64,000 bases of DNA from Limnochorda pilosa (GCF_001544015.1 NZ_AP014924.1:2790001-2854000); one strand, 5' to 3'. Counted from the first letter of the stretch, positions 47,594-58,727 are shown. Translations and numbers: made by a program. Notes: a model not told the origin generated them from the letters alone.

Positions 47594-47615
47594 GGCGGGT
47601 GACAATTGTCCCGCC
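47594..47615. promoter_or_regulatory. Palindromic site upstream of pckA
   Basis: The perfect 10-bp palindrome GACAATTGTC is flanked by GGCGGG and CCGCC (one-base offset), about 106 bp before the pckA start. The AT-rich core in very GC-rich surroundings suggests a repressor operator or a hairpin. No regulator can be named. Confidence 0.4.
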
Positions 47616-47720
47616 CGATTGGAGACGCCCGCCCCTCGTGGGGAAGACTGCCACGTGGTACCATGTTCGCGGAGGTCCGCCCGGCCCTCGGGCCGGGCGG
47701 GCGCACAGGGAGGCGAGCGC

Positions 47721-49315
<1,595 letters not shown>

Positions 49316-49319
<4 letters not shown>

Positions 49320-50992
49320 CCCCCGGGGCCCCTTCCGGAGGTGGCCCGCTCGTGGGAACGGCGGTGGACCTGCTCTCGGCCAACCCCCTGCTCCTCCTGT
49401 TCGTGGTGGCCGGGCTGGGCTACGTGGTGGGACGGATCCGGATCCGGGGGTTCGGGCTGGGGGTGGCCGCGGTCCTCTTCGCCGGGCTGGCCGTGGGCGC
49501 GCTCGATCCCCGGCTGGCCCTGCCCGAGGTGGTCTACCAGCTCGGGCTGGTCCTTTTCGTCTACACCATCGGCCTGGCCTCGGGGCCCGGGTTCTTCGCC
49601 GGCCTCCGCCGCCGGGGGCTGCGGGACAGCCTCTTCGCCCTGGGGGTCCTGGGGGCGGCCACCGGGGCGGCCTGGGCCGCGGGGCGGCTCCTGAACCTGC
49701 CGGCGCCTCTCCTGGCAGGCCTCTATGCGGGAAGCCTCACCAACACCCCCGCCCTGGCCGCGGTCCTGGAGCGGCTCGGCGGCGCGGGTGGCACCCTGGC
49801 CCTGCCGGCTGTGGGCTACAGCCTGGCCTACCCCGTGGGCGTGCTGGTGGTGATCGGCGCCTGCTACGCCTTTCCCCGGATCTGGCGCGCCGGCGTGAGC
49901 CCGGAGGGCCGAAGGCCCGCGGGGGACGAGAGTGATGGCGAGCCGCCGGTCAACCGGGGGGTCTGCATCACCCGGCCGGAGGTGACGGGCGTTCCCGTAG
50001 AGCGGCTCTGGAGGGATCCGTCGCTGGTGACCGAGGACGCCCGCCACGTGGTGGTGAGCCGCCTGCGGAGGGGGGGCCACCAGCAGATCGTCACCGCCTC
50101 CACCACCTTCGAGCTCGGGGACGTGATCACCCTGGTGGGCGCGCCCGAGGCGCTGGATCGGGTGACGCCGCGCCTGGGCGTCCCCAGCGACGACCGGCCT
50201 GAGTGGGACCGCTCCGAGATCGACTTCCGCCGGATCTTCGTCTCCAACCGGGCGGTGGCGGGGCGGCGGCTGCGCGACCTGCGCCTGAAAGAGCGCTTCG
50301 GGGCCACGGTCACCCGCATCAAGCGGGGAGACGTGGAGCTGGTGGCGTCCGCCGGCACCGTGCTGGAACTGGGCGATCGGGTGCGGGTGGTGGCCCCGAG
50401 GGAACAGCTCGAACCCTTGGCCCGCTTCTTCGGCGACTCCTACCGCCAGCTCTCGGAGGTCGACGTGCCCAGCCTCTCCCTGGGGATCGCCCTGGGGCTC
50501 CTGCTGGGCCTGGTGCCCCTTCCGCTTCCGGGCGGCACCGTCCTCCGGCTGGGCTTCGCCGGCGGTCCTCTGGTGGTGGCGCTGGTGCTGGGGCTGGTGG
50601 GGCGCACCGGCCCCGTGGTCTGGGTACAGCCTCAGAACGCCAACCTCACCCTGCGGCAGCTGGGGCTGGTGCTCTTCCTGGCGGGGGTGAGCACCCGGTC
50701 GGGGTACGCGCTGGCCGCCACCCTCCGGGAGGCAGGTGGCGCCATCTTTCTGGGCGCCACCCTGGTGGCGCTGGTCTTCAGCGTGGTCGCCTTCGTCGTA
50801 GGGTATCGGTGGCTCCGGATCCCCATGCCCGTCCTCACAGGCATGGTGGCGGGCCTCCAGACCCAGCCGGCCACCCTGGCCTTCGCCACCGAGCAGGCCC
50901 GCTCCGAGCACCCCAACGTCGGCTACGCCGCCGTCTACCCCGTGGCCATGGTGGCCAAGATCCTTCTGGCCCAGCTTCTGCTGAACGGATAG
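49316..50992 (+). CDS. Aspartate:alanine/succinate exchanger-family transporter (YidE/AAE type)
   Basis: A 558-residue carrier with the YidE-type duplicated membrane halves (helices about 20-190 and 385-555) around a cytoplasmic pair of TrkA-C (RCK_C) domains (about 210-375; [31 protein letters not shown]). [14 protein letters not shown] and [15 protein letters not shown] are the paired family signatures. AAE carriers exchange aspartate/alanine or export succinate (SucE). Direct overlap with pckA suggests a C4-dicarboxylate substrate, an inference from context. Confidence 0.88.
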
Positions 50993-51077
50993 CTTGGCGA
51001 GCGGCAGGCATCGCTTCCAGGGGATGAAGAGCCTGCCGGCGGCGGCGCGTCGACCGGTCGGCGGCCGGCGGTGCAGG

Positions 51078-51434
51078 TCACCCGCCGAAGCTGTGCAGAA
51101 TCTCCAGCAGTCTCTCGGGTGGCTCCCCTTTGCTGGCGAAGGCGTCGGCCCCCGCCTGGACGGCGGCTTGCCGCGCCTCGGACCTGCCGCTCAGGGCGAC
51201 CACCCGCACCCCCGGCGCGACGCGGCGCAGCGCGGCCAGGAGCTGCCGGCCGCCGGGGCCGGGAAGCTCCCAGTCCAGGAGCACCACGTCGGGGTGGGTC
51301 TCCTGGACGGCCTGCAGCAGACCCTCCGCCTCCGCGGCCTCGGCCGCCACGCTCATGCCCGCCTGCTCCTGCACCAGCAGCGCCAGCGCAGAGCGCACCT
51401 CATGCTTGTCGTCCGCCAGGAGCACCCGGATCAT
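51078..51434 (-). CDS. Stand-alone receiver-domain response regulator
   Basis: A 118-residue receiver domain with nothing attached: acidic pair ADDKHEV (about 8), phosphoacceptor Asp in VVLLDWELPGPGG (about 54), Ser in VVALSGRSE and Lys in FASKGEPPERLL. All phosphorylation residues are present. It lies downstream of a sensor kinase and a DNA-binding regulator that lacks this core, on the same strand after a 176-bp gap, and could be the real phosphate acceptor of the system. Confidence 0.9.
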   Translation of the reverse strand: MIRVLLADDKHEVRSALALLVQEQAGMSVAAEAAEAEGLLQAVQETHPDVVLLDWELPGPGGRQLLAALRRVAPGVRVVALSGRSEARQAAVQAGADAFASKGEPPERLLEILHSFGG

Positions 51435-51610
51435 CGCCCAACCGCCTCGTTTCGCCCTTGGGGCTGCCGCCTCGACGCGTCCCTCTCCAGTCTACCGGGG
51501 CGTCAAGCCGGGGGCTCCGGGCACGGTGGGGGTCTCCGTCCTCGCCTGCCGGCCGGTCCTCACCCTGGCCAGGAGACCAGGGGCCGCCGAGCACCCCTTG
51601 GCGCACGCCT

Positions 51611-52036
51611 CTAGCCGCGGGGAGGTTTCAACAGGTGGTTCTGGATGGCCAGGGCGACTGCCTCGGTGCGGCTCGCGGCCCCCAGCTTGGAGAGGATGCT
51701 GGACACGTGGAACTTGACGGTGGACCGGCTCACCACCAGCCGCTCGGCGATCTCGGGGTTGCTCAGCCCCCCCACCATCAGCGCCAGGACCTCGCGCTCC
51801 CGTTCGGTGAGGTCGCTGCCGGGCTCGGGCTCCCGGGTGGCGGAGTCGATCAACACCTGGGCGGCCTCGGGCGCCAGGGTGGAGCGTCCGGCGTGGGCGG
51901 CTCGGATCGCCTCGGCGAGCTGGCCGGCGGTGACGTTCTTCAAGTCGTCGAAGGAGAGGAGGAAGGCCGACAGGCCGCTCCGCACCACCGCGTGGTCGTC
52001 GACGATCATCACCCGGATCGGTTGCTGCTCGCTCAT
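51611..52036 (-). CDS. NarL/LuxR-type response regulator with deleted receiver core
   Basis: A 141-residue protein. The N-terminus IRVMIVDDHAVVRSGLSAFLLSFDD is a normal NarL-type receiver start (quoted in part), but it jumps directly to LKNVTAGQLAEAIRAAHAG, which normally follows the YLLK block. About 65-70 residues, including the phosphoacceptor Asp and the Thr/Ser switch, are missing in frame. The C-terminal LuxR helix-turn-helix is intact (LTEREREVLALMVGGLSN, STVKFHVSSILSKLG). The ATG overlaps the kinase stop (ATGA). It may be phosphorylation-independent or use the stand-alone receiver. Confidence 0.88.
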   Translation of the reverse strand: MSEQQPIRVMIVDDHAVVRSGLSAFLLSFDDLKNVTAGQLAEAIRAAHAGRSTLAPEAAQVLIDSATREPEPGSDLTEREREVLALMVGGLSNPEIAERLVVSRSTVKFHVSSILSKLGAASRTEAVALAIQNHLLKPPRG

Positions 52037-53898
52037 CGCCCACCCACCCCCTGGTCTTCCTCCCACTCCACGACCACGTCGGTGCCCCGGCCCGCCTGGC
52101 TCTCGATGCGGATCCGGGCGCCGATGGCCTGCGCCCGTTCCCGCATGATCCCCAGGCCCAGGTGCTGGGGCGCCACGCTGGCCGGGTCGAAGCCGCGCCC
52201 GTCGTCCCGCACTCGAAGGGCGACGCCCCCCGGCGAGCATCGCAGGTCCACCTCCGCCCGGCCGGCCGCGGCGTGGTGGGCCACGTTGTTCAAGGCCTCC
52301 TGGGCGATGCGGTAGAGCGCTACCTGAACGTCGGGCGCCAGGCGGCGCTCGCCTTCCACACGGAGGTCCACGGGGATCCGGGCGCGCCCGGTCACGGCTT
52401 CGGCCAGGTGCCGCAGGAGATCCGGCAGCTTCGCCTCCACCAGGGCCGCCGGCCGCAGCTCCAGCAGGAGGGTGCGCATCTCGGCCAGGGCCCCCCGGGT
52501 GAGCTGGCGAAGCTCCTCCAGGCGACGCCACCCCTCCTCGGGCTTCCGCTCCCACAGGCGGGGGAGCACCTCCGCGATGAGGTTGGCCGAGAAGAGGGTC
52601 TGGGTGACAGCGTCGTGCAGGTCCCGGGCGAGGCGGCTCCGCTCGGCCGCGGCCGCGCTGGCCTCCGCCTGGCTGCGCAGCCGTGCGTTCTGGATCGCCA
52701 GCGCCGCCTGGTCGCCGAGGGAACCGGCGGTGGCCAGCTCTTCCTTGCTGAAGGTGCGGGGCTCGCGGTAGTAGAGAACGAAGCCCCCGTACACCTCCGT
52801 CCCCGCGGCGACGGGGAGGCCCAGGATGCCCCGGAAGTGGGTGACGAGCCCCTCCAGGTGCCTTCGGAGCTCCGGATCGGCCGCGAGCTCGGGGGGGATC
52901 ACCTGGGCCATGTCGGGAATGACCACCGGCCGGCGCTCCTGCATCGCCTTCCCCACCGCCGCCATTCCCACGGGCATGGCCATGGAGGCCACGTGCTCCT
53001 CCGGCAGACCCACCACCGCCTGGATGGTGGGCCCCCGCCCGTCGGGGTGGAGGCGGTAGAGCGCGCCCGTGTCGGTGCCCAGCAGGTCCGCCGCCTGGCG
53101 GACCAGGTGCTTCAGGATCTCCTCCAGGGGGCGGTCGGAGTTGAGCAGGGCCAGCGTGTCCCTCAGGCTCTCGGCCACCCGGCGCCGCTCCTCGGCCTCG
53201 CGCCGCCGCTCCCGCTCGGTTCGGTGAAGGCGGGCGTTCTGGATGCCCAGCACCGCTCCCGAGGCAAGCATGGAGAGGACGCGCTCGTCGACGTCGTCGA
53301 AGGTGCCCTCGATCTTGTCGGCACAGGAGATGGCGCCGACGGGGGTGGAGCCGGACAGGAGCGGCACGCTCAGGAGGGAACGGAAGCCGGTCCGCCGGTG
53401 TATCTCGGGGTTGATGCGGCGATCGCGGCGGGCATCCGCGATCCGCACCGGCTCGCCCGACAGCATCATCCGCCCCGTGGCCGAGCTGCGGATGGGCATG
53501 CGGAATCCCGCCACCGCCTCCGGCCGCTCTTCCCCCGACCAGACGGTGACGGCCAGGTCGTCTCCGTCCACCAGGAAGATGAGCGCCCGCCGCGCGCCCG
53601 TGAGGCGGCGGGCCTCGTCGGCGATACGCTGGAGGACGTCCTGCGGGTCGTCGGCGCCGGTGAGGGCCCTTTGGATCGCGAGGAGCGTGCGCATCTCGTC
53701 CGCCTGCCGCTGCGACGTCTCCAGGGAGCGGGCCAGCTCCCGGGTGCGTTCCTCCACCCGCTGCTCCAGGTCCTCGGGCCCCTCAAGCGCGCGCTCCGCC
53801 TGTCCCGCATCGCGCGCCAGCGCGAAGGACCGGGCGAAGAAGGCCCCGCCATGGGCACCGGCCTGGAGGGCAGGATGAGACGAGCTCACGGCGTTCAC
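52033..53898 (-). CDS. GAF-domain sensor histidine kinase (NarX/NreB class)
   Basis: A 621-residue soluble kinase. A coiled coil (about 40-75) leads to two GAF domains (about 80-225 and 260-405), then a HisKA_3 dimerisation domain with the phospho-acceptor in RSRLARDLHDAVTQTL (about 438) and an HATPase domain (IAQEALNNVAHHA, LRVRDDGRGFDP, GLGIMRERA). The second Cys-poor GAF suggests small-molecule or redox sensing but no ligand can be named. The GTG start is supported by family length only. It overlaps its regulator gene. Confidence 0.92.
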   Translation of the reverse strand: MNAVSSSHPALQAGAHGGAFFARSFALARDAGQAERALEGPEDLEQRVEERTRELARSLETSQRQADEMRTLLAIQRALTGADDPQDVLQRIADEARRLTGARRALIFLVDGDDLAVTVWSGEERPEAVAGFRMPIRSSATGRMMLSGEPVRIADARRDRRINPEIHRRTGFRSLLSVPLLSGSTPVGAISCADKIEGTFDDVDERVLSMLASGAVLGIQNARLHRTERERRREAEERRRVAESLRDTLALLNSDRPLEEILKHLVRQAADLLGTDTGALYRLHPDGRGPTIQAVVGLPEEHVASMAMPVGMAAVGKAMQERRPVVIPDMAQVIPPELAADPELRRHLEGLVTHFRGILGLPVAAGTEVYGGFVLYYREPRTFSKEELATAGSLGDQAALAIQNARLRSQAEASAAAAERSRLARDLHDAVTQTLFSANLIAEVLPRLWERKPEEGWRRLEELRQLTRGALAEMRTLLLELRPAALVEAKLPDLLRHLAEAVTGRARIPVDLRVEGERRLAPDVQVALYRIAQEALNNVAHHAAAGRAEVDLRCSPGGVALRVRDDGRGFDPASVAPQHLGLGIMRERAQAIGARIRIESQAGRGTDVVVEWEEDQGVGGR

Positions 53899-54066
53899 AC
53901 CCCGATCCCCACGGGGGCGCGCGGTTCTCGCGGCGGCCCCCCAAACCCCAAGAAGCGTTCCTGTCTTGACGTTTCACGCGTGCATCCACGGCTCCTTGAG
54001 CAAACCCTCACCAGAACCGGCCCAGCCATGGCCCAAACGTCCCTTGGGCCCAGCGTGAGGCCGCGG

Positions 54067-54095
54067 TTGAACCTGGGTGGGCGACGTGGTAGAAT
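54067..54095 (+). promoter_or_regulatory. SigA promoter for rpsT
   Basis: TTGAAC (54067-54072), exactly 17 bp, TAGAAT (54090-54095), about 36 bp before the rpsT TTG start. Confidence 0.82.
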
Positions 54096-54131
54096 GCATG
54101 CGGTTTGATCCACGCAGAGGGGGAAGTCTCT

Positions 54132-54431
54132 TTGCCGAACACGCGATCCGCAGCCAAGCGGGCCCGCCAATCGGAGCGCCGCCGCCAGCGCAACCAGGCG
54201 GTGAAGAGCGCCACCCGCACCGCTGTCCGCCGGACCCGGGAAGCCCTGGAGGGCGGCAACGCCCAGACCGCCGCTGAGCGGCTCCAGGCGGCTGCCTCCG
54301 CTCTGGACCGGGCGGCGCGCAAGGGCGTCATCCACCGGAACGAGGCCGCCCGTCGCAAGTCCCGCCTCGCCCGTCGTCTGAACGCCGTGACCTCCCAGGC
54401 CGAGCGCGAGGCCGGCGAATCCCAAACCTGA
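54132..54431 (+). CDS. rpsT: Small ribosomal subunit protein bS20
   Basis: bS20 binds 16S rRNA early in 30S assembly. The 99 residues begin PNTRSAAKRARQSERRRQRN and continue with the typical basic helices (AVKSATRTAVRRTREAL, ARKGVIHRNEAARRKSRLAR). The start is TTG at 54132 with GAGGGGGAAG upstream; an upstream GTG/ATG-type frame adds non-family residues. It converges on holA with six bases between the stop codons. In many Firmicutes gpr follows rpsT directly; here they are 17.8 kb apart. Confidence 0.96.
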   Translation: MPNTRSAAKRARQSERRRQRNQAVKSATRTAVRRTREALEGGNAQTAAERLQAAASALDRAARKGVIHRNEAARRKSRLARRLNAVTSQAEREAGESQT

Positions 54432-54437
54432 GCACGT

Positions 54438-55463
54438 CTATCCCAACGGGGGCAGGCGTCCCGCGCCCCCGCTCAGGCGACTGAGGCGAAGCACCAGCAG
54501 CTCCAAGGTCGTGGGCGCCGGCGCGCCCCCTTTCAGGTCCAGGTCCGCGGACGCGGTGAGTTCCACCGCCTTTGCGAGGCGCGCCGCGTCCCAGTGGATC
54601 GCAAGCTCCATCAGCTTGCGCGCCTCAAACGGACGGATACCCGCCGCCTGGGCGACCTGCTCGGCGCCCCCGCCCCTGGCCTCCGAGCGAAGCCCCTCCA
54701 CCATCGCCATCAGGTGCCACTGCCTGGCCAGCATGGCCAGGATCCGCAGGGGCGGCTCCCCCCGCCGGATCAGCGCGCGGAACCGCTCCAGGGCCGTCCC
54801 CGCGTCGCCCCGGCTTACCGCGTCCACCAGATCGAAGATGGCGTACGGCCGTAGCACCGGCCAGGCGGTGGAGACCAGCGCATCGACGTCGGCAGGGCTC
54901 ACCTCGCTCCCGCCGGCGGCGTAGGCGGCCAGCTTGCCCACCTCGCCGGGAATGAGCACCGCCTCGCCGTCCACGGCCTCCACCAGCCGCCGGGCCGACT
55001 GGGGTGAGAGCTTGACGCCCTCGGCGACCGCCTGCTCCTGGGCCCACCGGGCCAGATCCGCCGGGCGGGACGGGGGCGCGAGCTCCCAGGTCTGGGCCTT
55101 CTTCAAGGACTTGAAGAGGGTGGTGCGGCGGTCCGCCTTCTGCATCGCCAGCACCAGGACCACCCCTGGCGCTGGCGCCCCGAGGAACGAGGCCAGCACC
55201 TCCTGGGCCTCAGGGCTCAGGTCCTCCGCCCGCCGCACCAGCACCAGTCGGTTCGATGCGAAGAGCGACCCCCCGGCCACGGCGGCGAAGAGCTGGTCGG
55301 CGCCCGTGTCGCCCCCTTCCAGGTGGAGCTCCTCCCAGCCTGGATCCCCCTGGCGGATGCCGTGCGCCTTCCGGATGGTCTCCATCACCTGCGCCAGGAT
55401 CGACGGCTCCGCCCCCACCATCAGGTGAAGGGGGGCGGCCGGATCCGGCCCCGAGCGGGCCAC
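54438..55463 (-). CDS. holA: DNA polymerase III subunit delta
   Basis: HolA is the clamp-loader delta subunit that opens the sliding clamp. The 341 residues show HLMVGAEPSILAQVMETI (in part), GGSLFASNRLVLVRRAEDL, VVLVLAMQKADRRTTLFK and PYAIFDLVDAVSRGDAGTALE, the recognised three-domain pattern. The GTG at 55463 has GAGGAGGC about six bases upstream; an ATG six codons earlier is possible. It follows comEC by 46 bp, the classic comEC-holA-rpsT region. Confidence 0.94.
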   Translation of the reverse strand: MARSGPDPAAPLHLMVGAEPSILAQVMETIRKAHGIRQGDPGWEELHLEGGDTGADQLFAAVAGGSLFASNRLVLVRRAEDLSPEAQEVLASFLGAPAPGVVLVLAMQKADRRTTLFKSLKKAQTWELAPPSRPADLARWAQEQAVAEGVKLSPQSARRLVEAVDGEAVLIPGEVGKLAAYAAGGSEVSPADVDALVSTAWPVLRPYAIFDLVDAVSRGDAGTALERFRALIRRGEPPLRILAMLARQWHLMAMVEGLRSEARGGGAEQVAQAAGIRPFEARKLMELAIHWDAARLAKAVELTASADLDLKGGAPAPTTLELLVLRLSRLSGGAGRLPPLG

Positions 55464-55509
55464 AGGAACGCCTCCTCGCATGCCTTCCGTGGGGGCCCCG
55501 GCCTCCGCC

Positions 55510-57945
55510 TCAACGTCCGAGCGCCCGCAGGCGGGCCCATCCCTGGCCCACCTCCAGACGGAGGGCGCCGTCCCGGTCTGTACGGTAGAGGGCCACACCC
55601 AGCCGATCCAGGGCGGCGAGCGCCTGCGGGTGGGGGTGGCCGTACCGGTTACCCGCCCCTACCGAAACCAAGGCCACCTGGGGCGCAACCGCCTCCAGGA
55701 ACGGATACCACGCGCCCGACGCGGCCCCGTGATGTGCCAGCTTCACCACGTCGCTCCGCAAACCCTCCCGCCCCCAGCGGGCGAGGAGCTCCCGCTCGGC
55801 CGCTCCTTCCGCGTCGGCCAGGAGGAGAATCCGCACGCCGCCTCGCTCCAGCCGGAGCACCAGCGACGCGTCGTTCGCGTCCCGGTCGGGGAAGCCATCC
55901 GGCGGAGGGTGGAGGACCGTCAGGGTCACACCCGGTTCGAGCACGATCCGATCCCCAGCCGCCAGGGCCCGGTGGGGCACGGTTCGGGGCGCCTCCCCCG
56001 GCGGGCGCCCTCTGGGCGCGGCCCGCACCAGGCGGTTACCCTCCACCCGCCAGGGCCCCAGGATCCCCACGGGCCCGCCGGGCCTCACCCAGCCGTTGTG
56101 GAGCAGGAGCCCCACCGGGAAGGCGTCCAGCACCGCCCCGAGCCCCAGGGTGTGGTCCGCATCGGGGTGGGTGCTGGCCACCAGGTCCAGCCGGGTCACC
56201 CCCAGGACCCGAAGGAAGGGCACCACCACCCGCTCGCCCACGTCGGGGGGCGGCGGCTCCCGGCCGAAGGCGGGCCAGCCACCGCCGTCCAGCAGCAGGC
56301 GGCGACCCAGGGGCGTTTCCACCAGCAGGGCGTCGCCCTGCCCCACGTCCAGCACCGTCACCGTCAGAAGCCGTGGCCCCGGCCCCACCCCGGCCCAGGC
56401 CACGAGGGCGGCGACGGCGGCCAGCGCCAGCCCGCCCCGGCGGCGGGCGAACGGCCCGGGCAGGACCCGGGCTCCGGGCCGGGCTGCCCAGAAGAGCAGC
56501 GCCGCCGCCAGGGCGATCTCCCACGGGTGCGGGCGGGTCATGGTCCACCGGGCCCCGGGGAGCCCTGAGATCACGTCGGCGACGGCGAGGAGCCCCTTCA
56601 GCGTCAGGTCCACGGCGCCCGCGAGAAACACCGGGGCCACCCCACCGGTGCACGCCAGGACCAGGAGTCCCACCAGAACCACGGCCAGCAGCGGGGTCGC
56701 CACCAGGGTGGCCGGAGCACTCCAGAGGGCCACCTCCCCCAGGTGCCAGGCGGTGAGAGGGGCCACGCTCATGCCCGCCGCGGCCCCGTACCCGAGCGAC
56801 GTACCCACCCGGCCGGCCCGCCGTGCCAGGGCCGAAGCGAAGCGGGGGCCAAGGATGAGGATGCCCCCCGCCGCGGCGAAGGAGAGCTGAAAGCCCAGGT
56901 CCCGTGCGGCCTGTGGGTCCGCCAGCAGAAGGCTCAGCCCCGAGGCGGCCAGAACCTGGGCCGGATCGACCCCGCCTCGCGGCGCCCAGAGCCCCACCAG
57001 CGCCATGAGCACCGCCCGTCGCACCGAGGGGGCACCTCCGGTCAGCAAGGCGAGGAGCCCCAGCCACAGGGTGAGCCCCGCTCGGGCGCCGGCGCCGGCC
57101 CGGGCGCGCCGGCCTCCGACGAGCCACCAGGCCAGCCCCGCCAGGATCCCCACGTGCAGCCCCGAGACGGCGAGCAGGTGCCCCAGGCCCGCCGCCCGCA
57201 GGCGGTCTTCCAGGTCGTCCGTCAGCCAGCGCCGGTCGCCCAGGAGGAGTGCGGCGCCCAGGGCGGCCTGCTCGGGCGGCAGCGCCTGGAAGAGACGGCC
57301 GGCGCTCCACTGGCGCACGGCCTCCACGACGGCCGCGATCCCGCGCCCGTTCCCCACGGGCCGGAGGAAGCGGGGATGCGGCACCCACGCCTCGGCCGCC
57401 AGGCCCCGCCGCGCCATCAGGTCCCGCAGGGAGAAGAGCCCCGGGTTGCCCCCCGAGGGCGGCGGCCTAAGCTCCGCCCGCACCTCCACCCGGGAGCCGG
57501 CGCCCACGCCCAGCGCGTCCAGGGCCGCGGGCTCGGCCGGCGGGCCCTCCAGGCCGGGCAGCGTGAGGCGAACCTGCACCGCACCCGTGACCGGACGCCA
57601 GTCGCCCTCCAGGACCGCCTCCAGACTCAGCGGAAAGCGCCAACCGGCTCGCCAGGGCTCGGGGGGCCCGGTGATCACCCCCCGCAGCTCCAGCGGCTGC
57701 TGGCATGCGGTGAGCCTGGGAACGTCGCCCGGAAGCCGGGCGGCCTGCCACGACGCCAGCAGGCCGACCCCCGCCGCTCCCGCGAGGACCCGGGCGAGCC
57801 ACCGGCCCCGGGTGCCCGCCAGGGCACCGGCGGGCAGGGCCAGGACACTCCAGAGGGCGGGTGGGAGGCGGCTTCCCAAAAGGCTTCCCGCCAGCGCCCC
57901 CAGGAAGAGGGGAACCAGGGGCCGCGCTACTCCACCGTGATCCAT
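55510..57945 (-). CDS. comEC: DNA internalisation competence protein ComEC/Rec2
   Basis: ComEC forms the channel that passes single-stranded DNA across the membrane. The 811 residues contain an N-terminal soluble OB-like part (about 75-200), a bundle of about ten helices with LLAVSGLHVGILAGL, APSVRRAVLMALVGL and GFQLSFAAAGGI, and a C-terminal metallo-beta-lactamase domain (VLDVGQGDALLVE, STHPDADHTLGL, LAHHGAASGAW). The metal motif HPDADH is intact, suggesting an active nuclease. The ATG at 57945 overlaps the comEA end by 19 bp. Confidence 0.95.
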   Translation of the reverse strand: MDHGGVARPLVPLFLGALAGSLLGSRLPPALWSVLALPAGALAGTRGRWLARVLAGAAGVGLLASWQAARLPGDVPRLTACQQPLELRGVITGPPEPWRAGWRFPLSLEAVLEGDWRPVTGAVQVRLTLPGLEGPPAEPAALDALGVGAGSRVEVRAELRPPPSGGNPGLFSLRDLMARRGLAAEAWVPHPRFLRPVGNGRGIAAVVEAVRQWSAGRLFQALPPEQAALGAALLLGDRRWLTDDLEDRLRAAGLGHLLAVSGLHVGILAGLAWWLVGGRRARAGAGARAGLTLWLGLLALLTGGAPSVRRAVLMALVGLWAPRGGVDPAQVLAASGLSLLLADPQAARDLGFQLSFAAAGGILILGPRFASALARRAGRVGTSLGYGAAAGMSVAPLTAWHLGEVALWSAPATLVATPLLAVVLVGLLVLACTGGVAPVFLAGAVDLTLKGLLAVADVISGLPGARWTMTRPHPWEIALAAALLFWAARPGARVLPGPFARRRGGLALAAVAALVAWAGVGPGPRLLTVTVLDVGQGDALLVETPLGRRLLLDGGGWPAFGREPPPPDVGERVVVPFLRVLGVTRLDLVASTHPDADHTLGLGAVLDAFPVGLLLHNGWVRPGGPVGILGPWRVEGNRLVRAAPRGRPPGEAPRTVPHRALAAGDRIVLEPGVTLTVLHPPPDGFPDRDANDASLVLRLERGGVRILLLADAEGAAERELLARWGREGLRSDVVKLAHHGAASGAWYPFLEAVAPQVALVSVGAGNRYGHPHPQALAALDRLGVALYRTDRDGALRLEVGQGWARLRALGR

Positions 57946-58562
57946 GGTAGGAGCTGCTCCAGTCGCTTCTCGCCGATCCCCGACACCTCGGTGAGCTGCT
58001 CGGGTGCGGTGAACGGCCCCCAGCGCTCCCGGTGGGCGATGATCCGGGCCGCGAGCGCGGGGCCGATGCCGGGCAAGGTCTCCAGGGTGGCGGCATCGGC
58101 GGTGTTCACGTTCACGCGCGGGCTGGACGGTCCTCCGGGCCGCACCTGGGAGGAGGCGCCGCCGGGCGGTGCAGGGACGGCTCGGAGGTCTTGGGGACCA
58201 GCCTGTTGCTGCGAATCCTCGGGACGCGGGCAGTCGGCCTCCGGGGTGCGCGGGTCCGCGTGCGCCGAAGGCTCGGGCCCGCTGTCCGTGCTCTGGGCGT
58301 CTTCGGAGGCCGTCGGCTCGCCGTCCTGCCGGCCACCCACCGGTGCGCCGGCCGCCTCCACCACCGAAGCGGACGCAGGGCCCGGCGGCGATGGGGTCCG
58401 TTCCGCCAGACGGACCGCCGGTGGCGGCACGGCCGATTCCGCCGGGAGCTGCTGGATGAGGATGGGCGGCTGGCGCTCGAGGCCGCGCCAGGCCAGCGGC
58501 AGCAGGGCCAGGGCGCCCAAGACCAGCAGCGCCCGCCACCATGTGCGGAAAGACAGAATCAC
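57927..58562 (-). CDS. comEA: Competence DNA receptor ComEA
   Basis: ComEA binds incoming double-stranded DNA outside the membrane and passes it to ComEC. The 211 residues have an N-terminal anchor (about 10-27), a long Pro/Ala/Glu-rich linker (about 35-145) and two helix-hairpin-helix motifs (VNVNTADAATLETLPGIGPALA, shown in part; LTEVSGIGEKRLEQLLPW). The SLBB domain found in B. subtilis ComEA is absent and the disordered linker takes its place. GTG at 58562 follows GGGGGA. Confidence 0.92.
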   Translation of the reverse strand: MILSFRTWWRALLVLGALALLPLAWRGLERQPPILIQQLPAESAVPPPAVRLAERTPSPPGPASASVVEAAGAPVGGRQDGEPTASEDAQSTDSGPEPSAHADPRTPEADCPRPEDSQQQAGPQDLRAVPAPPGGASSQVRPGGPSSPRVNVNTADAATLETLPGIGPALAARIIAHRERWGPFTAPEQLTEVSGIGEKRLEQLLPWITVE

Positions 58563-58727
58563 CGGGCATCCCCCTTCCCCCCTGAGGGCAGGGCATCCCG
58601 GTGACTCGCTTCCCTATTCGATCCCGTCCCGCGAATCCCTACCACCGATCCAGGACGCCGGAGGATTCATTCTCGACAGCTGAAGGGTGCCTCTGGGGCC
58701 AAGAGCGCCGGGCGGCGCGCCCGCGGC

